6,096 bases of DNA, taken from assembly GCA_937879825.1 (NCBI GenBank), contig CALFMQ010000015.1, positions 1-6,096 on the forward strand, read 5' to 3'. The number at the start of each line of letters is the position of its first letter. Positions within the stretch are counted from its first letter, which is position 1. The position numbers and the translations under genes were made by a program. The notes beneath the pieces are model-generated. The model had not been told where the DNA came from, did no database searches, and was given only the letters and a program-made list of their open reading frames with translations. Source of the DNA: an uncultured Phycisphaerales bacterium (lineage in GTDB: Bacteria; Planctomycetota; Phycisphaerae; Phycisphaerales; UBA1924). Shown here one piece after another: positions 1 through 6,092 of this stretch.

Positions 1-9
1 ACAACTTCA

Positions 10-25
10 CGCGGGAACACCCGCG
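10..25 (+). other. Small GC hairpin upstream of ptsI
   Basis: CGCGGG (10-15) and CCCGCG (20-25) can pair as a 6-bp stem around the tetraloop AACA. No T-run follows, so it is not a convincing intrinsic terminator. It could be the remains of an upstream gene's 3' end or a structured leader. None of the three forward frames has a stop codon in positions 1-54, so the end of any upstream gene is not visible here. Confidence 0.3.
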
Positions 26-45
26 CTATTCCATCATCGCTTTGT

Positions 46-50
46 GGGAG
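46..50 (+). promoter_or_regulatory. Ribosome binding site of ptsI
   Basis: GGGAG lies four bases before the ATG at 55. It supports that start, because the protein then begins MRELRGIPVSAGVVIG, which matches the usual first strand of enzyme I (a short N-terminus followed by G-x-x-x-S-x-G-x-x-x-G). The spacing is a little tight but usable. Confidence 0.6.
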
Positions 51-54
51 TTCC

Positions 55-690
55 ATGCGGGAACTGCGAGGCATCCCGGTCTCGGCGGGCGTGGTCATCG
101 GGCGCGTCCTGGTGCTCAACGACCCGCGCGAGCGCGTCCAGCGCCGTTCAATTAGCGCCGCCGAAATCGAGACCGAACGCGCCCGCTTCGACAAAGCCCT
201 CGACGCCTCCCTCACCGATCTCTCCAGGATGCGCACCGAAGCGGAGCAACACCTCGGCAAAGAAGCCGCAGCCATCTTTGCATTCCACCAGGGCATGCTC
301 CGCGACCGCTCCCTCGTCGAGCCCATCCGACGGCGCATCGAAGACGAAAAGGTCAACGCCGAGCACGCCGTGCAGGAGCAGTTCCGCGTCGTCGCCGAGA
401 TGTTCGCCTCCATGCCCGACTCCGCCTTCCAGACCAAGGTCGATGATGTCTGGGACCTCAACCACCGCGTCATCGGGCACCTCGTCGGCTCCCACGAGCG
501 CGACTCGGCGCGCTCCACCGAGGGCGCCGTCGTCGTCGCCAAAGACCTCACGCCCACGCAGACCGCCATGTTCCGCGGCAAGGGTGTCCTCGGGTTCGCC
601 ACCGACTCCGGCGGCCCGACATCCCACACCGCCATCTTCGCGCGCGCCCTCGTCATCCCCGCCGTCGTCGGCCTCGAACGACTCGTCTAG
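55..690 (+). CDS. ptsI: Enzyme I N-terminal fragment as translated up to the TAG
   Basis: If UAG terminates, this 211-residue product is what would be made from the ptsI ribosome binding site. It contains the helical HPr-binding region (about residues 30-140) and most of the swivelling domain, including His191. It ends in VGLERLV, before the DGQTIILDGDRG segment that normally completes that domain. It lacks the entire PEP-binding barrel, so it could not accept phosphate from PEP alone. By homology this is a broken piece of one gene, not a separate small protein. Confidence 0.55.
   Translation: MRELRGIPVSAGVVIGRVLVLNDPRERVQRRSISAAEIETERARFDKALDASLTDLSRMRTEAEQHLGKEAAAIFAFHQGMLRDRSLVEPIRRRIEDEKVNAEHAVQEQFRVVAEMFASMPDSAFQTKVDDVWDLNHRVIGHLVGSHERDSARSTEGAVVVAKDLTPTQTAMFRGKGVLGFATDSGGPTSHTAIFARALVIPAVVGLERLV
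688..690 (+). other. In-frame amber codon inside ptsI
   Basis: The TAG lies in the context CTCGTC-TAG-AACGCC, at codon 212. The frame is open on both sides and encodes enzyme I continuously across it. The three natural gene ends in the window (ptsI, rne, dxr) all use TGA. GAG, CAG and AAG codons are each one base from TAG. A charged or polar residue would suit this position, just before the DG-x-x-x-x-x-DG turn, but the ancestral codon cannot be recovered from this window. Confidence 0.9.
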
Positions 691-873
691 AACGCCCACG
701 ACGGCCAGACCATCATCCTCGACGGCGACCGCGGCGCCATCGTCCTCGACCCCGACGACGCCACCATCGCCCGCTACGAACAACGAATCGCCGACAACAA
801 CGAACTCGCACGCTCACTCGACGAACTCCGCCCGCTCCCCGCCACAACCACAGACGGCACCGAACTCAAACTC

Positions 874-1815
874 ATGGGCAACATCGAGTTCGGCGAAGAA
901 GCCGAGAACGTCGTCGAGAACGGCGGCGACGGCGTCGGGCTCTTCCGCACCGAGTTCCTCTGGCTCACCTCCGACCACGAACCCACCGAAGACGAGCAGT
1001 ACGAGCAATACAAAGCCGCCGTCGAGCGCAGCGCCGGGCGCCCCGTCACCTTCCGCACCTTCGATCTCGGCGCCGACAAGTACACCCAGGAGCGCGCCCT
1101 CGTCCCCGAGCGCAACCCATTCCTCGGGTGCCGATCCATCCGCTACTGCCTCCAGAATGTCGCGATGTTCCGCACGCAGCTCCGCGCCATCCTCCGCGCC
1201 AGCGCCCACGGCCCGATCCGCGTCATGTTCCCCCTGATCGCCAACATCGCCGAACTCCGCCAGGCCCGGATGCACCTCGACGATGTCAAGGAAGACCTCG
1301 CCGCCGACGGGCTGACCTTCGCCCCTGATGTCCCCGTCGGCATGATGGTCGAGGTCCCCTCCGCCGCCGTCATGGCCCACGCCTTCGCCAAGGAGGCCGA
1401 CTTCTTCTCCATCGGGACCAACGACCTCGTCCAGTACACCCTCGCGGTCGACCGCACCAACGAGCGCGTCGCCAACCTCTACTCCCCGGCCCACCCCGCC
1501 GTCCTCCGCCTCATCAAGGATGTCATCCGCGCCGGCCGACGCGCCGGCATCGATGTCTCCCTCTGCGGCGAGGTCGGAGGCGATGTCACATACACCATGT
1601 TGCTGATCGGGCTGGGCCTGCGTACTATTTCTTCGACACCGAGCCGGATACCCCACCTCAAGAAGGTGGTCCGATCGGTCGATGTACCAGAGTGCGAACG
1701 GTTGGCCCGCGCGGTCGGCTCGTTCGATTCCGAGACCCAGGTCAACGCATTTATCCGCGACCAGGTCTCAAAAAACTTCCCCGGGTTGCTCGACGGGCGT
1801 ACCGCCGACGGATGA
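874..1815 (+). CDS. ptsI: Enzyme I C-terminal PEP-binding fragment, same frame as the N-terminal part
   Basis: This is the longest ATG-started open piece after the TAG: 313 residues beginning MGNIEFGEEAENVVENGGDG. It carries the whole PEP/Mg-binding barrel, including GLFRTEF, the GTNDL metal site and the catalytic Cys in LCGEVGGD. No Shine-Dalgarno sequence precedes the ATG. The conserved frame extends upstream of it to the TAG, so this ATG is probably an internal methionine and not a true start. Independent translation would need reinitiation. It is best read as the downstream part of the interrupted ptsI. Confidence 0.45.
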   Translation: MGNIEFGEEAENVVENGGDGVGLFRTEFLWLTSDHEPTEDEQYEQYKAAVERSAGRPVTFRTFDLGADKYTQERALVPERNPFLGCRSIRYCLQNVAMFRTQLRAILRASAHGPIRVMFPLIANIAELRQARMHLDDVKEDLAADGLTFAPDVPVGMMVEVPSAAVMAHAFAKEADFFSIGTNDLVQYTLAVDRTNERVANLYSPAHPAVLRLIKDVIRAGRRAGIDVSLCGEVGGDVTYTMLLIGLGLRTISSTPSRIPHLKKVVRSVDVPECERLARAVGSFDSETQVNAFIRDQVSKNFPGLLDGRTADG

Positions 1816-2168
1816 CCGCTCACGCGGAAATCATCCCTGGGACCAGATCAACCGTTGGCGGCTCATCGGGCCGGCAGCGACCCGCGAATCGATCCGTGTC
1901 AGCGCCTCGGCGGAGCCACTCCCCGATCGCAGCGCCGGATCAACAGAGCCCAGCCCGCGAGCGACCAGTCGCCCGCCACACGCTCTCGCGGATCGCCAAT
2001 CCCCCGATCGGGCCGCATAACGCGGGCGGAAATATCGCCGCGTGGAACGCGACCGGAACATGCCAGACGCGATGACCGCATTGCCCATCCCGGCAACGCC
2101 AGCGCACTGTCTCGCACAAATCGGAAGCCACAATCTCTGCGCGTCGCCGCCGCCCCTGAAAGGATGTC
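1816..2168 (+). other. 353-base spacer, probable rne leader, no gene recognised
   Basis: No frame here looks coding. Third-position C preference is lost and the open frames read as Arg/Ser/Pro-rich shadow sequence. I see no tRNA, CRISPR or clear sigma70-type promoter. Small pairings are visible: CCGC/GCGG (1816-1827) directly after the ptsI stop, a palindrome CCCGATCGGG (2003-2012), and GGCG/CGCC (2025-2028 with 2036-2039) around a GAAATAT loop. None is followed by a T-run. The likely contents are the rne promoter and a long 5' leader. Confidence 0.4.
2158..2164 (+). promoter_or_regulatory. Ribosome binding site of rne
   Basis: GAAAGGA ends four bases before the ATG at 2169. This supports the MGAKKRMLISYV start over the internal Met at residue 7. 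RNase E proteins typically start a few residues before the K-R-M-L-I strand. Confidence 0.6.
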
Positions 2169-4754
2169 ATGGGCGCCAAAAAGCGGATGCTCATCAGTTA
2201 TGTCGCGGGCGAAGAATGCCGCGTCGCGATGGTTGTTGACGATCGACTCGAAGAACTCCACTCCGAGCGCGCCAACGCCGTCTCCTATGTCGGAAACATC
2301 TATGTCGGCAAAGTGATCAATGTCGAAGCCGGCATCCAGGCCGCGTTCATCGACTTCGGCCACGAACAGAACGGCTTCCTCCACATCTCCGACCTCCACC
2401 CCTCCCACTTCCCCGGCGCCGACGAGGAAGACACCGAGAAGATCGGCCGCAAAACCCCGCGCCGCGAAAGACCCCCCATCCAGCAGTGCCTCAAGCGAGG
2501 CCAGCAGGTCATCGTGCAGGTGCTCAAAGAGGGCATCTCCACCAAGGGACCCACCCTCACCACATACCTCTCCATCCCCGGCCGTTACCTCGTCATGCTC
2601 CCCGGCATGGACAAGGTCGGCGTCTCGCGCAAGGTCGAAGACGAAGACATCCGCAAGGCCATGCGCGCCCAGCTCGACGGGCTCGACCTCCCCGATGGCT
2701 ACGGCTTCATCCTCCGCACCGCCGGCATGGACCGCCCCAAGACCGAACTCAAACGCGACCTCGCCTACCTCCAGCGACTCACCAAGGACATCGAGAAGCG
2801 CCAGAAGACCGGCGGCAACAAGCCCCGACTCCTCTACGCCGAGTCCGATCTCCTCATGCGCTCACTCCGCGATCAGTGGACCGCCGATGTCGACGAGATC
2901 GTCATCGATGATGAGCACGCCCTCCAGCGCGCCTGGCGATTCATGAAGATCGTCTCGCCCCGCGCCTCCACCAAACTCCTCCACTTCGACCGCACCACAC
3001 CCCTCTTCCACGCCTACGGCATCGAAGAGCAGATCTCGCTCATGCTCGCGCGCGAAGTCCCCCTCCCCTCCGGCGGCTCCATCGTCATCGACGAAACCGA
3101 GGCGATGATCGCCATCGACGTCAACTCCGGGCGCATGCGCTCCAACCGCGACGCCGAGACCACCGCATTCAAAACCAATGTCGAAGCCGTCGACGAGATC
3201 TGCCGACAACTCCGCCTCCGCGATATCGGCGGCCTCGTCGTCTGCGACCTCATCGACATGATGTCCCGCTCCAACCGCCGGCAGATCGAGTCCCGCTTCC
3301 GCGACCGACTCAAGAACGACCGCGCCTCCACCAAGGTCCTGCCCATCTCGCAGTTCGGCATCGTCGAGATGACCCGCCAGCGCCAGCGCGAGAGCCAGCG
3401 CAAGGTCCACTTCGCGCCCTGCCCGCGCTGCGAAGGGCGGGGAGTCCTCAAGCGCCCCGCCAGCGTCGCCGCCGAAGCGCTCCGCGAACTGGCCCGCCTC
3501 CTCGACGCACCGCAGGTCCACCGCGTCGAGATGGTCGTCTCGCCGCGCGTCGCCGGCGAACTCCTCAGCGCCAAACGCCAGACACTCATCCGCATCGAGC
3601 AGGAGTCCGGCAGGCAGGCGGATGTCCGCGTGAGCGAGGACATCCCCGTCGATCGCGTCGCTTTCTACGCCTACCGCGCCGACGGCTCAGACCTCGATGT
3701 CGAGAGACTCCCCAAACTCCAGGCACCCAACAACCTCAAGGTCTGGACAAGCAACGACCCCATCGAAGACGACTGGGCCGTCGACATGCGCACCGAGGGC
3801 GACGATCTCATCGACGAAGAGCCCGCCGTCCCCGTCGATGAAGAGGGCCAGGCCATCGTCGAGGCATCGCAGCGCGCCTCCGCCTCCGACGACGGGCAAC
3901 AAGGCGAAGGCGGCCGCAAGAAGCGCCGCCGCCGCAGAGGCGGGCGCGGCCGCAACAAGAACCGCGCCGACGCCGACAGCGCGCACACCGATCACGACGA
4001 TGCGCCCCAGCGCGAGCCGAAGCCGGCTTCATCCGCGCCGCCGAAGGATGCGCCGATCCGGGGCGACTCGTGGGACATCGCGCCCTCTGAACTCCCCCAG
4101 CGCGCGCCGCAATCAGACGCCGATGAAGACGACGACCGCCAGGACGACCCGCGCGAAGAGGGCGTGGGCGGGGCGAGCGACACCAACGCCAACGGCGAAG
4201 CGCCCAAGAAAAAGCGCCGCCGCCGCCGTGGCGGGCGCGGCCGCAACAAGAACCGCAACGCCGAAGCCGCCGAGGCCAACACCGGCGCGCCATCAGACCA
4301 CACCGGCGGCTCCAACGCGCCAACAATGGTCCCCGTCGATGACGACCGCGCCTCGTCGTGGGATGTCGATCCGGCGGAAGCAAAGCCCGCCGCGAAAGAC
4401 GACGCCCCCGAGGCGCACGACTCCGACGAAGCGCCCGAGCCGACCACCAAGAAGAAGCGGCGCCGCTCGCGCTCGAAGAAGAAAGCCGCTTCCAGCAACG
4501 ACGCTCCCAAGGACGAGGCGCCCGAGCCCGAGCCATCCTCCGACGACGCCGACGAGGCGCCCAAGAAGAAGTCACGCCGCAAGCGCTCCAAAAAGAAAAC
4601 CGGCGCAAGCGCCGAAGCACCGAAGAACGATGCGCAGCCGAAAGACGCCAAGCCCGAGGCGCCCGCCGTCAAGGTCGTCGCGCCCAAGCGCTCGCTCTAC
4701 GGCAACCGCCGACGCCTCAAGCCGGGAGACATCCCCGCCCGCCGCGATGACTGA
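2169..4754 (+). CDS. rne: Ribonuclease E/G family endoribonuclease with long charged C-terminal tail
   Basis: This is a cytoplasmic single-strand endoribonuclease expected to cut A/U-rich RNA in mRNA decay and rRNA/tRNA maturation. It has 861 residues. An S1 domain spans about 38-145 (VGNIYVGKVINVEAGIQAAFIDFG). It carries a charged insert at about 82-104 before PPIQQCLKRGQ, a form seen in many non-proteobacterial RNase E/G proteins. The 5'-phosphate sensor motif ILRTAG gives Arg183 and Thr184. The DNase I-like catalytic region has IAIDVNSG (Asp317) and VVCDLIDM (Asp360), matching the two Mg-binding aspartates of E. coli RNase E. The Zn-link is CPRC (Cys418, Cys421). From about residue 540 the chain is disordered-looking, with basic clusters between acidic Ala/Pro/Asp/Glu stretches, and it ends in RSLYGNRRRLKPGD plus a short basic-acidic tip. 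Such a tail commonly binds RNA and partner proteins; partners cannot be predicted here. Tail length favours RNase E over RNase G. The catalytic half appears intact. Confidence 0.93.
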   Translation: MGAKKRMLISYVAGEECRVAMVVDDRLEELHSERANAVSYVGNIYVGKVINVEAGIQAAFIDFGHEQNGFLHISDLHPSHFPGADEEDTEKIGRKTPRRERPPIQQCLKRGQQVIVQVLKEGISTKGPTLTTYLSIPGRYLVMLPGMDKVGVSRKVEDEDIRKAMRAQLDGLDLPDGYGFILRTAGMDRPKTELKRDLAYLQRLTKDIEKRQKTGGNKPRLLYAESDLLMRSLRDQWTADVDEIVIDDEHALQRAWRFMKIVSPRASTKLLHFDRTTPLFHAYGIEEQISLMLAREVPLPSGGSIVIDETEAMIAIDVNSGRMRSNRDAETTAFKTNVEAVDEICRQLRLRDIGGLVVCDLIDMMSRSNRRQIESRFRDRLKNDRASTKVLPISQFGIVEMTRQRQRESQRKVHFAPCPRCEGRGVLKRPASVAAEALRELARLLDAPQVHRVEMVVSPRVAGELLSAKRQTLIRIEQESGRQADVRVSEDIPVDRVAFYAYRADGSDLDVERLPKLQAPNNLKVWTSNDPIEDDWAVDMRTEGDDLIDEEPAVPVDEEGQAIVEASQRASASDDGQQGEGGRKKRRRRRGGRGRNKNRADADSAHTDHDDAPQREPKPASSAPPKDAPIRGDSWDIAPSELPQRAPQSDADEDDDRQDDPREEGVGGASDTNANGEAPKKKRRRRRGGRGRNKNRNAEAAEANTGAPSDHTGGSNAPTMVPVDDDRASSWDVDPAEAKPAAKDDAPEAHDSDEAPEPTTKKKRRRSRSKKKAASSNDAPKDEAPEPEPSSDDADEAPKKKSRRKRSKKKTGASAEAPKNDAQPKDAKPEAPAVKVVAPKRSLYGNRRRLKPGDIPARRDD
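3915..3965 (+). repeat. Basic RGG-like module, copy 1, in the rne tail
   Basis: Encodes residues 583-599, RKKRRRRRGGRGRNKNR. It is nearly identical in protein and DNA to 4206-4256; the CGGGCGCGGCCGCAACAAGA core is shared exactly. The arginine run with GGRGR resembles RNA-binding RGG boxes. It lies within rne and is not a separate element. Confidence 0.75.
4206..4256 (+). repeat. Basic RGG-like module, copy 2, in the rne tail
   Basis: Encodes residues 680-696, KKKRRRRRGGRGRNKNR, 97 residues after copy 1. Each copy is followed by an acidic stretch and then a short tryptophan motif: SWDIAP at residues 634-639 and SWDVDP at 730-735. The pair therefore looks like a duplicated basic-acidic-Trp unit of about 97 residues, with diverged spacer and conserved ends. 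Confidence 0.75.
4449..4484 (+). repeat. Lys/Arg/Ser module, copy 1, in the rne tail
   Basis: Encodes residues 761-772, KKKRRRSRSKKK. It matches KKKSRRKRSKKK at 799-810, and both follow an acidic EAPEP or DEAP stretch. This second type of basic module lacks the GGRGR of the upstream pair. Confidence 0.6.
4563..4598 (+). repeat. Lys/Arg/Ser module, copy 2, in the rne tail
   Basis: Encodes residues 799-810, KKKSRRKRSKKK, 38 residues after the first copy of this type. It is followed by an Ala/Lys/Pro/Asp linker leading to the C-terminal RSLYGNRRRLKPGD segment. Confidence 0.6.
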
Positions 4755-4778
4755 TCAATCCTCTAGTTGAACTACCAT

Positions 4779-4794
4779 CGTGCGCGGAGGCACG
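4779..4794 (+). promoter_or_regulatory. Ribosome binding site of dxr within a small hairpin
   Basis: GGAGG (4786-4790) lies five bases before the ATG at 4796 and fixes the dxr start. The flanks CGTGC (4779-4783) and GCACG (4790-4794) can pair as a 5-bp stem, placing GCGGAG in a 6-base loop one base from the start codon. The Shine-Dalgarno function is well supported; a regulatory role for the stem is a guess. The rest of the 41-base rne-dxr gap shows no terminator. Confidence 0.65.
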
Positions 4795-4795
4795 C

Positions 4796-6025
4796 ATGAG
4801 CGAACACCACACCAAACGCATCATCATCCTCGGCTCCACCGGCTCGATCGGCACCCAGACGATCCAGGTCATCGCCAACCTCAACGCGCACTTCATGCAC
4901 CAGCGCATCCCCTTCCGCTTCGAAGTGGTCGCGCTCGCCGCCGGCCGCAACGCCGAGGCGCTCTCCGCGCAGGCCCGCGAACTGGGCGTCACCAACCTCG
5001 CACTCGCGCACGACTGCGAAACCAACGGCGCACCAAAGGGCGCCAACATCCGCACCGGCCCCGACGCCGCCGAACAGCTCGTCCGCGAGGTCGAGTGCGA
5101 CATCGTCCTCGCCTCCATGGTCGGCTCCGCGGGCGTCCCCGCCACGCTCGCAGCCCTCGAACTCGGCATCGATGTTGCGCTGGCCAACAAAGAGACCCTT
5201 GTCGCCGCCGGCTCGATCGTCACCGCCGCCGCCAACAAGTCCGGCGCGCGCCTCCTCCCGGTCGACTCCGAGCACTCCGGCGTCTGGCAATGCCTCGCCG
5301 CCCGCGCGCACGGCCAGATCCAGCCCCCCATCAACCTCTGCAACGAAATCACAAAGATCGTCCTCACCGCCTCGGGCGGCGCGCTCCGCGAACGCTCACT
5401 CGAAGACACCTACAACGCCACACCCGAAGACGCCCTCGCCCACCCCACATGGAGCATGGGCGCCAAAGTCACCATCGACTCCGCATCACTGACCAACAAA
5501 GCCCTCGAACTCATCGAAGCCCACTGGCTCTTTGGAGTCGCCTCCGATCGCCTGGGCGTCCTGATCCACCCTCAATCAATCGTGCATTCGTTCGTCGAGT
5601 TCGCCGACCGCTCCGTCATCGCCCAATGCGGCTCGCCCGACATGCGCACGCCCATCCAGTTCGCCCTCGCCTTCCCGCACCGCCCCGATGGCATCGCGCC
5701 GGGCATCGCGTGGGACAAGTTCGCCGACCTCAACTTCGCCCAGCCCGATACCCAGCGATTCCCCGCGCTCAACCTGGGCTACGAAGTCATCGACCGCGGC
5801 GGCACCGCCGGCGCCGTCATGAACGCCGCCAACGAAGCCGCCGTCGAAGCGTTCCTCGCCCGCAAGATGCCCTTCGGCATGATCCCCGAGGTCACCAAAG
5901 CCGCCCTCGATGAAGTCGGCGTCTCCGGCATCCGCTCCCTCGACGATGTCTTCGCCGCCGACGCCGAAGCGCGCCGCTTCGTGCAATCGCGCGTTCATGA
6001 AAATGTCAACGCACCAACCCGATGA
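4796..6025 (+). CDS. dxr: 1-deoxy-D-xylulose 5-phosphate reductoisomerase
   Basis: Converts 1-deoxy-D-xylulose 5-phosphate to 2-C-methyl-D-erythritol 4-phosphate with NADPH and a divalent metal, the first committed step of the MEP isoprenoid pathway, in the cytoplasm. It has 409 residues (E. coli 398). The N-terminal NADPH fold shows ILGSTGSIG (12-19) and ALAAGRN (47-52). Next come LANKETLVAAG and the metal motif PVDSEH (Asp157, Glu159). Substrate-binding residues include SGG (Ser193-Gly195) and HPTWSMG (His216, Trp219, Met221). NKALELIEAHWLF supplies Asn234, Lys235 and the third metal ligand Glu238. HPQSIVHSFVEF and the C-terminal helical domain with GGTAGAVMNAANEAAVEAFL follow. Key residues lie seven positions after their E. 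coli counterparts, so the enzyme appears complete and functional. It follows rne by 41 bases and may be co-transcribed with it. No partner MEP gene or rseP is visible in the window. Confidence 0.97.
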   Translation: MSEHHTKRIIILGSTGSIGTQTIQVIANLNAHFMHQRIPFRFEVVALAAGRNAEALSAQARELGVTNLALAHDCETNGAPKGANIRTGPDAAEQLVREVECDIVLASMVGSAGVPATLAALELGIDVALANKETLVAAGSIVTAAANKSGARLLPVDSEHSGVWQCLAARAHGQIQPPINLCNEITKIVLTASGGALRERSLEDTYNATPEDALAHPTWSMGAKVTIDSASLTNKALELIEAHWLFGVASDRLGVLIHPQSIVHSFVEFADRSVIAQCGSPDMRTPIQFALAFPHRPDGIAPGIAWDKFADLNFAQPDTQRFPALNLGYEVIDRGGTAGAVMNAANEAAVEAFLARKMPFGMIPEVTKAALDEVGVSGIRSLDDVFAADAEARRFVQSRVHENVNAPTR

Positions 6026-6035
6026 TGCGCCCGCT

Positions 6036-6092
6036 CCCTCTCCCCTCGAGGGAGAGGGTGGCTGCGACCATCGGGAGCAGCCGGGTGAGGGG
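6036..6092. repeat. C/G-rich double inverted repeat downstream of dxr
   Basis: It starts ten bases after the dxr stop. CCCTCTCCC (6036-6044) pairs with GGGAGAGGG (6050-6058) as a 9-bp stem with a 5-base loop. GGCTGC (6060-6065) then pairs with GCAGCC (6077-6082), followed by GGGTGAGGGG. This pattern (CCCTCTCCC, GGGAGAGGG, a variable GC stem, GGGTGAGGGG) resembles a dispersed intergenic repeat that I recall from many GC-rich genomes. No T-tract follows, so it may act as a transcript end or 3' stabiliser without being a classical terminator. It may continue past the window edge. Confidence 0.6.

Larger units (their letters stand above)
55..1815 (+). pseudogene. ptsI: PTS enzyme I (phosphoenolpyruvate-protein phosphotransferase), interrupted by an in-frame TAG
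   Basis: Enzyme I takes phosphate from PEP and passes it to HPr in the cytoplasm, the first step of the phosphotransferase relay. The full frame is 586 residues plus stop, close to the 575 of E. coli enzyme I. The N-terminal part holds the HPr-binding helical region and the swivelling domain with the phosphohistidine motif GGPTSHTAIFA (His191). The C-terminal PEP-binding barrel has GLFRTEF (Arg298), FRTFDLGADK (Arg334), NPFLGCRSIR (Arg360), Mg-ligand candidates Glu433 and Asp457 (GTNDL), Arg467 and the catalytic Cys504 (LCGEVGGD). These sit two residues beyond their E. coli equivalents. There is no GAF domain, so it resembles PtsI rather than PtsP. Codon 212 is TAG, but reading continues in the same frame with conserved sequence (DGQTIILDGDRG). 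The lesion is therefore a single point change, a sequencing error or a recoded codon. No HPr gene is visible in the window. Confidence 0.9.

Noticed and set aside
688..690. UAG as a pyrrolysine codon
   Set aside because: Enzyme I is not a known pyrrolysine protein, nothing at this position calls for that residue, and no pyl genes or tRNA are visible.
44..1237. Long + strand open frame of 397 codons overlapping ptsI, with no stop at the amber site
   Set aside because: It is a Ser/Pro/Thr-rich shadow of the ptsI frame caused by GC-rich codons. All enzyme I motifs lie in the other frame, on both sides of the TAG.
55..1815. A programmed frameshift in ptsI
   Set aside because: The pieces before and after the stop are in the same frame (positions 55 and 874 are both phase 1), so no frame change is needed.
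1812..2075. Open frame of 87 codons whose ATG overlaps the ptsI stop as ATGA, suggesting a translationally coupled small gene
   Set aside because: The product is Arg/Ser/Pro/Ala-rich with no recognisable motif, no Shine-Dalgarno is evident, and third positions lack the C bias of the neighbouring genes.
3915..4256. A CRISPR-like or mobile repeat array
   Set aside because: The two repeat copies are in frame, encode the same protein module and lie inside rne; the spacing and number do not fit an array.
3697..4770. 357-codon + strand open frame and several long minus-strand frames over the rne tail
   Set aside because: Low-complexity, GC-rich DNA stays open in several frames. The rne frame continues from a clear catalytic domain and has the ordered repeat structure, while the others are compositional shadows.
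4755..4778. Terminator between rne and dxr
   Set aside because: Only a 4-bp TCAA/TTGA pairing is present, with no GC stem and no T-run.
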